This document shows, piece after piece, positions 6,659-15,761 of a stretch of 15,761 nucleotides of DNA. Made by a program: the position numbers and the translations under genes. A model generated the notes under the pieces. That model was not told the DNA's origin. It saw only the letters and a program-made list of their open reading frames with translations, and made no database searches. Position 1 is the first letter of the stretch. Each line of letters opens with the position of its first letter. This stretch comes from Dictyoglomota bacterium (GTDB taxonomy: Bacteria > Dictyoglomota > Dictyoglomia > Dictyoglomales > Dictyoglomaceae). Where the stretch lies: contig JAKOUL010000092.1 of assembly GCA_029776735.1 (NCBI GenBank), forward strand, positions 1 through 15,761, written 5' to 3'.

Positions 6659-9091
6659 ATGAAAAGATATAATCCACAAGATATAGAACCAAAATGGCAA
6701 AAAAAGTGGGATGAGGATAGATTATATTATGTGACCGAGAAAAAAGATAAGCCAAAATATTATAATTTGGTGATGTTTCCTTATCCATCTGGTGATCTCC
6801 ATATGGGACATATGAGAAATTATACCATTGGTGATGTGGTAGCACGTTTTTATACTATGCGTGGTTATAATGTATTGAATCCTATGGGATGGGATGCTTT
6901 TGGTCAGCCTGCAGAAAATGCTGCTATAAAACGTAAGGTGCACCCTAAGGACTGGACGTATGGAAACATATCTCGTATGAAAGAGCAGCTCTTTAAGATG
7001 GGTGTAGTATATGATTGGGATAGAGAGGTTACAGCTTGTGCTCCTGATTATTACAAATGGACTCAATGGATCTTTCTTAAGCTTTATGAGAGAGGGCTTG
7101 CTTATAGGAAAAAAGCTCCTGCTAATTGGTGTCCTAGTTGTAAAACAGTGCTTGCTAATGAAGAGGTTGTAGATGGAAGATGTTGGAGATGTAAATCTAT
7201 AGTTGAGAGAAAAGAATTTGAACAGTGGTTCTTTAAAATTACTGAGTATGCAGAAGATCTTTTAAAGGATCTGGATACTTTGGAATATTGGCCTGAAAAA
7301 GTTAAATTAATGCAGAAAAACTGGATTGGAAAATCTGAAGGACTGGAATTTTATTTTGAGGTGGAAGGTAAAGAAGATAAGATATATGTTTTTACTACAA
7401 GACCAGATACAATTTATGGTGTTACTTTTGTAGTCCTTGCACCAGAGCATCCTTTAGTAGAAAAAATTACAAAGCCCGAACATTTAGAAGAAGTAAGAGA
7501 ATATATAAAGAAGGCAAAGAATAAAAGTGAACTTGAAAGGATTGTTCCTGAAAAGGAAAAGACAGGGGTATTTACAGGAAGTTATGCTATTCATCCTCTA
7601 ACTAAAAAACCTCTTCCTATTTACGTAGCAGATTATGTGCTTGCTACTTATGGAACAGGTGCCATAATGGCAGTACCCGCTCATGATGGTCGGGATTATG
7701 AATTTGCACTGGCATATAATCTACCTATAAAGGCTGTAATAACTCCTGAAGAAGGTAAGGAACCTAACTTACCATATGAGGATGAGGGAGTAATGTTCAA
7801 TTCAGATAAGTATAATGGAATGAAAAGTTCAGAATTTTGGAATGTGGTTGCTGAAAGATTTGAGGACTTAGGTATTGGTAAGAGAAAGGTACAGTATAGA
7901 TTAAGAGACTGGCTTATTTCAAGACAAAGATACTGGGGAGCTCCTATCCCCATAATTTATTGTCCAAAATGTGGAGTTGTACCTGTACCTTATGAAGATC
8001 TTCCTGTAGAACTTCCTGAGCTTTCTGATTTTGAGCCTACAGGAACAGGTGAAAGCCCTTTAGCAAAGGTACCTGAATTTGTAAATACTAAATGTCCAAA
8101 ATGTGGAGGAGATGCACGTAGAGAAACTGATACTCTTGCTACCTTTGTAGATTCATCATGGTATTATTTTAGATACACGGATCCACACAATGATAAAGAA
8201 CCATTTTCTAAGGAAAAGGCAGAATATTGGCTTCCTGTGGATCAATATATAGGTGGAATAGAACATGCTATACTTCATCTTCTCTATTCAAGATTTATAA
8301 CTAAGGTTCTTTATGATGCAGGATATAGCTCTGTTAGAGAACCTTTTAAGAGACTTTTTACTCAGGGAATGGTATATAAAGATGGAGAAATAATGTCAAA
8401 ATCTTTAGGAAATATTGTTTCTGTGGATTATATGGTGGAAAATTATGGTGCTGATACTGCTCGTCTATTTATATTATTTGTAGCACCTCCTGAGGTAGAT
8501 GTGGAATGGAGTGATGAAGGAGTAGAAGGTGCAAATAGATTTTTGAATAGATTCTGGAGATTGGTATTGGAAGATGCAGAGATAGAACCTCAAATTGATG
8601 AGGAAGAGGAGAAGATTGTAGGAAGGAAATTACATAAAACTATTAAGAAAGTTACTGAAGATATAGAGAATTTTAAGTTTAATACAGCAGTAGCAGCTAT
8701 TATGGAACTTAGTAATCTTTTAACAGAACATAAAAGAAAATATGGGAGGACACCTGCCTTTGAAGAGGCAATTAGAAATACAATACTTTTACTTTCTCCC
8801 TTTGTACCTCATATTACAGAGGAATTATGGAATGAACTGAGATATGATTATAGTATTCATATGCAGAAGTGGCCTACTTACAATCCTGAGCTTATAAAAG
8901 AAGAAATTGTTACTGTTGTTATTCAGATTAATGGAAGGGTTAGGGATAGAATTGTTGTGAGTGTTGATTCAACTCAGGAGGAAGTTCTTAACTTAGCACT
9001 TCAGAGAGAGAATGTAAAAAGATATCTTGATAATAAGGAGCTTAAAAAAGTTGTTTACATTCCTGGGAAGATATTAAGCTTAAGTATATAA
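6659..9091 (+). CDS. leuS: Leucyl-tRNA synthetase
   Basis: This class I aminoacyl-tRNA synthetase charges tRNA-Leu with leucine in the cytoplasm. It has 810 residues. The ATP-binding signature HMGH is at 48-51, and MSKS of the KMSKS loop is at 579-582 (Ile in place of the first Lys). The CP1 zinc site has C158-x2-C161 and C175-x2-C178. A second CPKC pair set (C435/C438 and C479/C482) suggests another zinc module. The editing domain shows TTRPDT (246-251) and AVPAHDGRD, with D343 at the position of the conserved editing aspartate. The frame is open further upstream to 6566, but that extension is hydrophobic, overlaps the promoter and the preceding gene, and lacks a ribosome binding site. The ATG at 6659 has GAGGGAG about 8 bases upstream and begins with the family-typical [14 protein letters not shown]. 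Confidence 0.97.
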   Translation: MKRYNPQDIEPKWQKKWDEDRLYYVTEKKDKPKYYNLVMFPYPSGDLHMGHMRNYTIGDVVARFYTMRGYNVLNPMGWDAFGQPAENAAIKRKVHPKDWTYGNISRMKEQLFKMGVVYDWDREVTACAPDYYKWTQWIFLKLYERGLAYRKKAPANWCPSCKTVLANEEVVDGRCWRCKSIVERKEFEQWFFKITEYAEDLLKDLDTLEYWPEKVKLMQKNWIGKSEGLEFYFEVEGKEDKIYVFTTRPDTIYGVTFVVLAPEHPLVEKITKPEHLEEVREYIKKAKNKSELERIVPEKEKTGVFTGSYAIHPLTKKPLPIYVADYVLATYGTGAIMAVPAHDGRDYEFALAYNLPIKAVITPEEGKEPNLPYEDEGVMFNSDKYNGMKSSEFWNVVAERFEDLGIGKRKVQYRLRDWLISRQRYWGAPIPIIYCPKCGVVPVPYEDLPVELPELSDFEPTGTGESPLAKVPEFVNTKCPKCGGDARRETDTLATFVDSSWYYFRYTDPHNDKEPFSKEKAEYWLPVDQYIGGIEHAILHLLYSRFITKVLYDAGYSSVREPFKRLFTQGMVYKDGEIMSKSLGNIVSVDYMVENYGADTARLFILFVAPPEVDVEWSDEGVEGANRFLNRFWRLVLEDAEIEPQIDEEEEKIVGRKLHKTIKKVTEDIENFKFNTAVAAIMELSNLLTEHKRKYGRTPAFEEAIRNTILLLSPFVPHITEELWNELRYDYSIHMQKWPTYNPELIKEEIVTVVIQINGRVRDRIVVSVDSTQEEVLNLALQRENVKRYLDNKELKKVVYIPGKILSLSI

Positions 9092-9129
9092 GTTTTTAAA
9101 ACTTTTTAACAATTATATATTAAAGAGCA

Positions 9130-9138
9130 TGATATAAT
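9130..9138 (+). promoter_or_regulatory. gap promoter (extended -10)
   Basis: TGATATAAT (9130-9138) is a perfect extended -10 element. No good -35 hexamer is seen at 17 bases. An AT-rich near-palindrome, AAGTTTTTAAAACTT (9090-9104), lies upstream. The ribosome binding site AGAGGAGGTGT (9173-9183) follows, a few bases before the gap ATG. Confidence 0.6.
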
Positions 9139-9174
9139 GTAATTTGAAGTTAAAGAAAAAAATTTAACGATTAG

Positions 9175-10200
<1,026 letters not shown>

Positions 10201-10223
10201 ATTTATACCAGGTTTATACTTTT

Positions 10224-10257
10224 TTGTGGGGAGGCATTAAGCCTCCCCACAATTTTT
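10224..10257 (+). terminator. Rho-independent terminator of gap
   Basis: A 12-bp perfect stem (TTGTGGGGAGGC / GCCTCCCCACAA) with a 5-base loop (ATTAA) is followed by TTTTT. The stem is strikingly GC-rich for this genome. On the minus strand the hairpin is followed by an A run, not a T run, so it should not terminate the convergent operon efficiently. The T tract touches the stop codon of the convergent gene. Confidence 0.93.
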
Positions 10258-11365
10258 AGTATCTTAAAAATGCACCTATATTTTGAATCTTGTTACTTAA
10301 TTCTTTATTCTTAATATATCTTAACTCTGCTCCATTAGTTACTGCTTCTTCTATGAGTTCATCCACAATATCTGCTCTTTTATCCATAGGTTTATTGCAG
10401 AATGGACACTCTTCAAGATATGAACTTATGAAGGCACAAGACGGGCACTGAAATCCTGACAGTTCAAAGCTATTATCAACTAAGATAGTTTGTACCCTTT
10501 TTTCATGTACGGCATAAGCTACATTTTCAATTCCTAAAGTAGCCTCTTTTCCCTTGGCAGAGGTTACAATTAGTGAGTCTATTAAATCATTTATTTCGGA
10601 TTCTTCATATTTTTCTATAAATTCCAAGGCTTTTTCTAAGATTTCTTTAATAGGAGATTCTATATCTATACTTATCTCGCCTATTACTAACTCTCTTAAT
10701 CTTTTAGGAAGGATATCTAAGAACTCAGAGATATTTTTAGGAGACGTACTTCCCAATATGATTTTTTCTTTTGCTTCTACTTTTTTATCTAAGAAATCTA
10801 TTACTTCTTTAAAATGCCACAATACATGGGTCTCATGCCATCTTTGCCAATCTGTAGCTTCCCATCCACCTTGTTTGTGTTTTTTTGGTATTTCTTCTTT
10901 TATCTCTCCTTCTTCCGTTATCTCTCCTATGAAGTATTTAAAAATTCTTGCATCTCCCTTTGATAGTATGACTAAATAGTAGGGGCTATTAGCAATTAAA
11001 AGATGCGATAGAGGGCGTGTATATGGATCTTTATCTATTACAAGTTTATTTTTTATGGATGGATAAAGGGGGATCATGTAACTCCAATTTTTTGCACTAC
11101 ACCTAAATAAAATAATAGTATTAGCAGAGCCAAAAGAGCCTTGATCAATAATATGCTCAATATTCTCAAGATCTTCTAAAACAGATTTTTTAATTTCTCC
11201 ATCTAAATTTAGAGACTCAAGAGCATTTTTTTTGAGACTTTTCCATATGATTTTGTATTCCCCTTTGGGATTTACCAAAGGGGATACATTTAAATATAGG
11301 GAAGTAATCAAATAAGGAGGGAAATTGAGATTTCCTAAATCTTTAAGTACTTCTCTGTTCAGCAC
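10256..11365 (-). CDS. Probable baeRF-family (bacterial eRF1/aRF1-like) protein with a zinc ribbon
   Basis: The protein has 369 residues. The layout resembles the bacterial homologues of archaeal/eukaryotic release factor 1 (baeRF), which act, or are thought to act, at the ribosomal peptidyl-transferase centre. The N-terminal domain (about 1-125) has [11 protein letters not shown] near its start. The middle domain begins around [20 protein letters not shown] and contains [13 protein letters not shown] (166-178), which matches the place of the catalytic GGQ or GGWSQ-type loop. Here Ala170 or Glu169 stands where Gln would be expected. The C-terminal L7Ae-like domain (about 270-369) carries a zinc ribbon, C307-x2-C310 and C320-x2-C323. 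It is the last gene of the hsp20-lon operon and overlaps lon by 23 bp, so its translation is likely coupled to Lon. Family assignment is from memory of the motif pattern; the exact baeRF subfamily is uncertain. Confidence 0.6.
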   Translation of the reverse strand: MLNREVLKDLGNLNFPPYLITSLYLNVSPLVNPKGEYKIIWKSLKKNALESLNLDGEIKKSVLEDLENIEHIIDQGSFGSANTIILFRCSAKNWSYMIPLYPSIKNKLVIDKDPYTRPLSHLLIANSPYYLVILSKGDARIFKYFIGEITEEGEIKEEIPKKHKQGGWEATDWQRWHETHVLWHFKEVIDFLDKKVEAKEKIILGSTSPKNISEFLDILPKRLRELVIGEISIDIESPIKEILEKALEFIEKYEESEINDLIDSLIVTSAKGKEATLGIENVAYAVHEKRVQTILVDNSFELSGFQCPSCAFISSYLEECPFCNKPMDKRADIVDELIEEAVTNGAELRYIKNKELSNKIQNIGAFLRY

Positions 11366-13709
11366 TCTCTCTCACCTCCAAAAGAGCAAGATTCAGGACT
11401 TCATCGGCATGTTCTACAAAATAGAAGGTCATATCTTTTTTTACCTCTTCTGGAATCTCTTCCAAGTCCTTTTCATTTTCCTTAGGCATTATTACAGCAG
11501 TAAGTCCTGCTCTATGAGCTGCAAGTACTTTTTCTCTTATTCCTCCTACTGGTAAGACCTTTCCTCTTAGAGTTATTTCACCAGTCATTCCAATATCTTT
11601 TTTGACAGGACGTTTTGTTAATGCAGAAGCTATAGCAGTTGCAATAGTAACACCTGCAGAAGGTCCATCTTTTGGAATTCCTCCAGAAGGGACATTAACA
11701 TGAATATCAGATTTCTCAAGAATTTCATAGTTTACATTTAAATCCTTAAGCTTTGATCTTACATAAGAGAGTGCTGCTTTTGCTGATTCTTGCATAACTT
11801 CTCCAAGTTTTCCTGTGAGAATAAGATTTCCTTTACCCTCTACAAGAAGAGCTTCTACAAAGAGTATATCTCCACCTGTCTCTGTCCAGGCAAGTCCAGT
11901 GGCTACGCCTATCTCGTCTTTTTCGCCCTTCATTCCAAAAGAATATATTTCAGGACCTAAATATTTTGTTATATTTTCAGCAGAAACTATAACTTTTTCA
12001 TTTATACTTCCTTCTGCTATTCCCTTTGCTACCTTTCTACATATAGTGGCAATTTCTCTTTCTAAATTTCTAACTCCAGCTTCTCTGGTATATTCTCTTA
12101 TAATCTTACTTAATGCTTCATCAGTAATCTCTAATCTATCTTTTTCTAAGCCATGCTCTTTTAACTGTCTTGGAATTAAGAATCCCTTTGCTATTCCAAG
12201 TTTTTGGTATTCGGTGTATCCAGGAAGTTCCAGTACTTCCATTCTATCTAAGAGGGCTGGTGGGATTGTATAAAGTACATTTGCTGTTGTTATGAACATT
12301 ACTTTTGAAAGATCAAAAGGAACTCCTAAATAATTATCTACAAAGGTATTATTCTGTTCAGGATCAAGGACTTCTAATAAAGCAGCTGAAGGATCTCCTC
12401 TAAAATCTGAACCTATCTTATCAATCTCATCAAGCATAAATACAGGATTGTTTGATTCTGCTTTTCTTATTCCCTGGATTATTCTACCAGGAAGAGCACC
12501 CACATAAGTTCTTCTATGCCCTCTTATTTCAGCTTCATCTCTAATTCCACCTAAGGATATTCTTACAAATTTTCTTCCTAAGGCTCTTGCTATAGATTTT
12601 CCTAAGGAAGTTTTTCCAACTCCTGGGGGACCTACAAAGCAAAGGATGGGACCTTTCATATCGCTTTTTAATTTTCTTACTGCTAAATATTCTAAGATTC
12701 TTTCCTTCACCTTTTCTAAATCATAATGATCCTCATTGAGTACTTCTTCAGCTTTGCTAATATCTAAATTATCTTCTGTAGATTGTGCCCAAGGTAGACT
12801 GATAAGCCAATCTAAATAGGTTCTTGTTACTGTATATTCTGCAGATCCAGGGGGCATCTGTTCAAGTCTTTCAAGTTCTCTTTCTGCTTCTTTCATAGCT
12901 TCAGGAGGAAGTTTTACTTCTTGCAATTTTTGTCTAAGCTCATTTATCTCCATCTCTCTTGGATCTGTTTCTCCTAATTCTTTTTGTATAGCTCTCATCT
13001 GTTGCCTTAGGAAATACTCTTTCTGACTTTTCTCTATCTCATCTTTTACCTCATTTTGTATTTTATTAGCTATCTCCAGAATTTCTAACTCTCGCATCAA
13101 GTAATAAGTAACCTTTTGTAATCTTTCTTTTACATCAATGGTTTCAAGGATTTCTTGCTTTTCATTTACATTAAGATTTGAATTGAAGGCAATAAAATCT
13201 GCAAGCCTTCCTGGTTCTTGTATATTCATGGCATTGACAAGAAGTTCCTCTGGGAATTGAGGTATTAGGGATGCCATTTTCTGAAACAGGTTAAGAAGAT
13301 TTCTCATTAGCCCTTCTATTTCAACATTTTTTTCAACCTTTTCCTCTATTACCTCTACTTTTGCTTGAAAATAAGGATCAATTTGTGAAAATTCAACAAC
13401 TCTTACCCTTTGAAGCCCTTGTACAAAAAGCCTGAGAGTATTATCAGGAAAGCGTAAGCTTCTTACTATAACACCTACAGTCCCTATTCTATGGATATCT
13501 TCAGGGGTGGGTTCTTCTACAGGATTTTTCTGCATACAAAGTCCTATAAGTTTATTTCCTGAGAGGGCGTCTTCTACCAGCTTTATACTCTTATCTCTTC
13601 CTACCACAAGAGGTATAAGCATTTGAGGATATACCACTGTCTCTCTCAATGGTAATATGGGAAGTATCTCTGGTATATCTTGGGGTTGTGTTAGTTCTTT
13701 ATTTTCCAT
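11343..13709 (-). CDS. lon: ATP-dependent protease Lon (LonA type)
   Basis: This cytoplasmic AAA+ serine protease degrades damaged and regulatory proteins. It has 788 residues, close to the usual LonA size. An N-terminal substrate-recognition domain (about 13-210, [24 protein letters not shown]) precedes a coiled-coil helical region. The AAA+ module follows, with Walker A GPPGVGKT (360-367), Walker B VFMLDEID and sensor residues in the [20 protein letters not shown] stretch. The protease domain has the catalytic dyad S684 (DGPSAGV) and K727 (GIREKVLAA), 43 residues apart as in the family. The frame is open upstream to 13796, but that part lies within hsp20 and is not Lon-like. The ATG at 13709 has AAAGGAGGG upstream, 19 bases after the hsp20 stop. 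It is co-transcribed with hsp20 upstream and the baeRF-like gene downstream. Confidence 0.97.
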   Translation of the reverse strand: MENKELTQPQDIPEILPILPLRETVVYPQMLIPLVVGRDKSIKLVEDALSGNKLIGLCMQKNPVEEPTPEDIHRIGTVGVIVRSLRFPDNTLRLFVQGLQRVRVVEFSQIDPYFQAKVEVIEEKVEKNVEIEGLMRNLLNLFQKMASLIPQFPEELLVNAMNIQEPGRLADFIAFNSNLNVNEKQEILETIDVKERLQKVTYYLMRELEILEIANKIQNEVKDEIEKSQKEYFLRQQMRAIQKELGETDPREMEINELRQKLQEVKLPPEAMKEAERELERLEQMPPGSAEYTVTRTYLDWLISLPWAQSTEDNLDISKAEEVLNEDHYDLEKVKERILEYLAVRKLKSDMKGPILCFVGPPGVGKTSLGKSIARALGRKFVRISLGGIRDEAEIRGHRRTYVGALPGRIIQGIRKAESNNPVFMLDEIDKIGSDFRGDPSAALLEVLDPEQNNTFVDNYLGVPFDLSKVMFITTANVLYTIPPALLDRMEVLELPGYTEYQKLGIAKGFLIPRQLKEHGLEKDRLEITDEALSKIIREYTREAGVRNLEREIATICRKVAKGIAEGSINEKVIVSAENITKYLGPEIYSFGMKGEKDEIGVATGLAWTETGGDILFVEALLVEGKGNLILTGKLGEVMQESAKAALSYVRSKLKDLNVNYEILEKSDIHVNVPSGGIPKDGPSAGVTIATAIASALTKRPVKKDIGMTGEITLRGKVLPVGGIREKVLAAHRAGLTAVIMPKENEKDLEEIPEEVKKDMTFYFVEHADEVLNLALLEVRESAEQRST

Positions 13710-13728
13710 GTCTTTGACCCTCCTTTCT

Positions 13729-14109
13729 TTACTTTTTGGGAAGAGCAATCTCCAAAAACCCATCTCTGTATACTGCTTCAGCTTTTTCTGGGTCAACTTC
13801 TGCAGGAAGATAAATTACCCTTTCAAAAGGTCCGAAATTTATTTCCATCTGATAGTATATCTCAGGATCTGCCACATATCTTTCTTGTCTTGTACCTCTT
13901 AATATTAATTTCCCTTCTTGAAAAGTAAGGTCAATGTCTTCTTTCCTCACTCCAGCTATCTCAACTAAAAGAACAATCTTGTCATCAGTCTCATAGATAT
14001 CTATCCTTGGTACCCATGCGCCCCATTGCATAGAAAAACGAGAGCTTTCTCTGTGAAAGCAATCTACTATTTGGAATACATGGTCTTTAAAGGGATTATT
14101 TCCTTGCAT
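13729..14109 (-). CDS. Small heat shock protein, Hsp20/alpha-crystallin family
   Basis: This is an ATP-independent holdase chaperone that binds unfolding proteins, 126 residues. After a short N-terminal arm ([21 protein letters not shown]) comes a complete alpha-crystallin domain from about residue 33 ([31 protein letters not shown]) to the family signature [13 protein letters not shown] at the very end. The protein stops right after this strand, so the C-terminal I-x-I extension that many family members use for oligomer assembly is missing. The start at 14109 is chosen because AGAGAGGAGGAAG lies just upstream; the longer open frame back to 14199 would begin at or before the promoter. It is first gene of the operon with lon. 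Confidence 0.93.
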   Translation of the reverse strand: MQGNNPFKDHVFQIVDCFHRESSRFSMQWGAWVPRIDIYETDDKIVLLVEIAGVRKEDIDLTFQEGKLILRGTRQERYVADPEIYYQMEINFGPFERVIYLPAEVDPEKAEAVYRDGFLEIALPKK

Positions 14110-14164
14110 AGATATCTTCCTCCTCTCTATGATATTCCTTTGTAGTATTTTTTCCATTTTTTTC

Positions 14165-14173
14165 ATTATATCA
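14165..14173 (-). promoter_or_regulatory. Promoter of the hsp20-lon-baeRF operon (extended -10)
   Basis: On the minus strand, TGATATAAT (14173-14165) is a perfect extended -10. The -35 position (14193-14188) reads TATGTC, a poor match, and lies inside the CRP/FNR-like palindrome. The predicted start near 14158 leaves a leader of about 48 bases. No CIRCE (HrcA) element is visible, so heat control, if any, works another way. Confidence 0.55.
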
Positions 14174-14184
14174 TATATAAAAAG

Positions 14185-14200
14185 TGTGACATAAATCACT
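14185..14200. promoter_or_regulatory. CRP/FNR-like operator between hsp20 and the outer-membrane protein gene
   Basis: TGTGA-CATAAA-TCACT matches the CRP/FNR-type pattern TGTGA-N6-TCACA at nine of ten specified bases. Its centre lies about 43 bases upstream of the predicted start of the plus-strand gene, close to the -41.5 position of class II activator sites, and it covers the -35 area of the hsp20 promoter. The same DNA can also be read as a longer-spaced repeat, AAAGTG-N10-CACTTT (14181-14202). No regulator gene of this family is in the window. Confidence 0.4.
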
Positions 14201-14223
14201 TTCTTTATTTATATTTTTTAGGA

Positions 14224-14229
14224 TATAAT
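14224..14229 (+). promoter_or_regulatory. -10 element of the outer-membrane protein gene
   Basis: A perfect TATAAT lies 43 bases before the start codon. The -35 position (14201-14206, TTCTTT) matches the consensus poorly, consistent with activator-dependent transcription. The ribosome binding site GAGGAGAGGTGAG (14255-14267) follows. Confidence 0.55.
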
Positions 14230-14272
14230 AAAAATGGGAAAGATAAAGATTTTTGAGGAGAGGTGAGATGTA

Positions 14273-15484
14273 ATGAAAAAGTATTTGATTCTTTTTACAG
14301 TGATTTCCTTAATTTTCCTTACCGAGGTTTCCTTTGCTGTAACGACTTCTTTTTCTTTTAAAGATCTCTTATATGATCCAAGGGCTATGGGTATGGCAGG
14401 AGCAATGACTGCTCTTGCTGATTCGCCTACTGCTGCAATTTTTAATCCTGCATTGATGGGAGAATACTCCCACTTAGCTTTAAAGCTTGGTGTAGGATTA
14501 TCTCCTCTTGATGAAACTAATATACAAAATTGGCAGACTTTGAGCGAGTACATTCAAGCTTTGGGAGAAGGGGAAGAGCCACCAGATGGAGAAATCCAAT
14601 CTATGCTTTCTCTCGGAGGATATTTAAATCTTGGTATTAGTAAAATTGGAATAACTATATTTGGAGATGGAGATGTAAATGCAGATTACTATAAATACTC
14701 AAATCCTTCTCCTGATCTTACAGAAACTGCTGTTGATGTAGCTGTAAACTTAACAGGAGATGCTGATTTGAATGGAGCAGTGACAGTAGCTATTCCAGCA
14801 ATTGATATTCTTGGAGTAAAATTAAATATTGGTGCTAATTTAAGAGTAAATGATACTGTAACTTTAGGAACTTCAATTGATGCATATGCTACTCCTGTGG
14901 GAACAACTATAGCAGAAACGACAGGGACTTACAATGATAGTGATTATTATAGAAGAACATATTCATTGATTGATCAAAAGTATTTAGCAGTTGATGCTGG
15001 AGCGTATCTGAGGTTTTCACCATTTATAGCAGCAGGTTTAGTCTTTAAAAATGCTTATGCTACCCCATTAGAAGGGAAAGTTACAAGTGGTATAGAAGAG
15101 GGATATTTTGATACTAATAGTGAATTAATTACTACTCAAACATACACTGAAACTTCCGGGCCTTATGATGTAGTTTTGCCAGAGCTATCTACCAAAGCAG
15201 GAGTTTTTGTAAAAATTCCTGCTATTAATACAAGAATTGCTATTGATACTGATCTTGATGCTAGCTTTCAGCCTACATTATATAGAGTAGGTATAGAACA
15301 GCCATTATTAATGCTATTAGGAAGAGTCGGAGCAATTCTTGACACGAATTTCCAACCTATGCTTTATACTTTTGGTGCTGGTATAGATTTGCGTCTTATA
15401 AAGGTAGATTTAGGAGTTGTTTTTGAACCTGAGGATCTAACAATTCCTGTTGCTGCGGCAATCTCTGGGTCTATTGGTTTCTAA
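14273..15484 (+). CDS. FadL/PorV-like outer-membrane beta-barrel protein
   Basis: The protein has 403 residues. A clear signal peptide (MKKYLILFTVISLIFLTEVSFA, cleavage after residue 22) is followed by a segment typical of the FadL/PorV/TraF_2-like outer-membrane proteins: DPRAMGMAGAMTALADSPTAAIFNPALM (about 35-62), the pattern P-R-x-x-G-M-G-G-A-x-x-A-x-x-D-x-x-x-A-x-x-x-N-P-A. The rest alternates amphipathic strands and turns, with paired strands in LNIGANLRVNDTV, YLAVDAGAYLRFSPFIAAGLVFK and VDLGVVFEPED. It ends in SGSIGF with the terminal Phe common to barrel proteins. It probably sits in the outer membrane as a channel or as a scaffold. The substrate is unknown. It is transcribed alone from a promoter with a CRP/FNR-like site and ends at a strong hairpin. 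Confidence 0.75.
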   Translation: MKKYLILFTVISLIFLTEVSFAVTTSFSFKDLLYDPRAMGMAGAMTALADSPTAAIFNPALMGEYSHLALKLGVGLSPLDETNIQNWQTLSEYIQALGEGEEPPDGEIQSMLSLGGYLNLGISKIGITIFGDGDVNADYYKYSNPSPDLTETAVDVAVNLTGDADLNGAVTVAIPAIDILGVKLNIGANLRVNDTVTLGTSIDAYATPVGTTIAETTGTYNDSDYYRRTYSLIDQKYLAVDAGAYLRFSPFIAAGLVFKNAYATPLEGKVTSGIEEGYFDTNSELITTQTYTETSGPYDVVLPELSTKAGVFVKIPAINTRIAIDTDLDASFQPTLYRVGIEQPLLMLLGRVGAILDTNFQPMLYTFGAGIDLRLIKVDLGVVFEPEDLTIPVAAAISGSIGF

Positions 15485-15492
15485 GAAAAGAA

Positions 15493-15536
15493 AAGGGGGG
15501 GGAAAGCTTTTGCTTTCCCCCCCCTTAAGATTTTTT
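15493..15536 (+). terminator. Bidirectional hairpin terminator with a G8/C8 stem
   Basis: The stem has eight consecutive G bases, then AAAGC, a TTTT loop, GCTTT and eight C bases, with AA/TT extending the base. On the plus strand it is followed after AAGA by six T. On the minus strand it is followed by TTTTCTTTTCTT, so it can also end the convergent ArsR-type gene. The stem is unusually GC-rich for this DNA. Confidence 0.88.
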
Positions 15537-15544
15537 AGCCTTTA

Positions 15545-15761
15545 TTAGTTTTTTAATGAAGTTTTATATCTAAGCTTATAAACCAACTCTAAAAGTTCAA
15601 GTACTGAGTCATCTGCTAAGGAATAATAAACATGCTGTCCTACACGTCTCTTCTTTAAAAGTCCTAAATTGTAAAGATCTTTAAGATTTTGAGAAGTATT
15701 AGCAAAAGATGCATTGATTATTTTTGCTATCTCTCCAGCGCTTTTTTCTCCTTCACTAAGA
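15545..15761 (-). CDS. ArsR-family winged-helix regulator, C-terminal part (cut by the window edge)
   Basis: The minus-strand frame is open from the right edge to a TAA at 15545, giving 71 residues of the C-terminal part. It reads LSEGEKSAGEIAKIINASFANTSQNLKDLYNLGLLKKRRVGQHVYYSLADDSVLELLELVYKLRYKTSLKN when pieced together from positions 15760-15548 (shown here as a run only to identify helix order: a helix-turn-helix with recognition helix around SFANTSQNLKDL, then the wing RRVGQHVYYSLAD). This is the ArsR/SmtB pattern. No metal-binding cysteine pair is visible in the part present. The start, N-terminal helix and target genes lie outside the window. The frame is intact, so this is truncation by the window and not decay. 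Confidence 0.85.
   Translation of the reverse strand, partial: LSEGEKSAGEIAKIINASFANTSQNLKDLYNLGLLKKRRVGQHVYYSLADDSVLELLELVYKLRYKTSLKN

Noticed and set aside
13710..13796. A longer Lon start inside hsp20.
   Set aside because: The extra 29 residues are read from the hsp20 coding region in another frame; the internal ATG at 13709 has a strong ribosome binding site and fits the family's start.
14110..14199. A longer Hsp20 start adding 30 residues.
   Set aside because: It would begin upstream of the perfect extended -10 element, and the ATG at 14109 is preceded by an excellent ribosome binding site.
14110..14272. A CIRCE (HrcA) heat-shock operator before hsp20.
   Set aside because: No TTAGCACTC-N9-GAGTGCTAA-like repeat is present; the only clear palindrome is the CRP/FNR-like one.

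Overview
The window looks like chromosomal DNA from a low-GC, thermophilic, diderm bacterium. The AT-rich composition, lysine- and glutamate-rich proteins, outer-membrane-type beta-barrel proteins and strong GGAGG ribosome binding sites fit a Dictyoglomus-like organism. That genus call rests on overall impression and was not checked by a search. The window is densely packed with complete-looking genes. There is no mobile element, CRISPR array, tRNA or rRNA, and no gene-free stretch longer than about 165 bp.

Layout. (1) Bases 1-1619, minus strand: an overlapping iron operon, fur-type regulator > feoA > feoB, with feoB running off the left edge. (2) Bases 1620-1781: a divergent control region with a good minus-strand promoter and two near-identical 15-bp 7-1-7 inverted repeats that look like Fur boxes. 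(3) Bases 1782-6576, plus strand: three translationally coupled genes encoding an ABC ATPase (TTG start), an ABC-2 permease, and a 922-residue secreted M1-like zinc peptidase whose last ~315 residues look like an outer-membrane beta barrel. (4) leuS, with its own promoter. (5) gap, with its own extended -10 promoter and a strong terminator. (6) Bases 10256-14109, minus strand: a proteostasis operon, hsp20 > lon > a probable baeRF/eRF1-like protein, with lon and the last gene overlapping by 23 bp. (7) Bases 14110-14272: a divergent control region with a CRP/FNR-like palindrome. (8) A FadL/PorV-like outer-membrane protein ending in a G8/C8-stem terminator. (9) The C-terminal part of an ArsR-type regulator on the minus strand, cut by the right edge.

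How the genes fit together. The iron operon is a self-contained ferrous uptake module with its own repressor. The most unusual unit is the ABC exporter plus M1-like/barrel protein. ABC-2 permeases and M1 peptidases are known partners in other bacteria, but here the peptidase has a signal peptide, keeps its zinc ligands, has lost the usual exopeptidase glutamate, and seems to carry its own outer-membrane anchor. The hsp20-lon-baeRF operon joins a holdase chaperone, an ATP-dependent protease and a putative ribosome-associated release-factor-like protein. leuS and gap are housekeeping genes.
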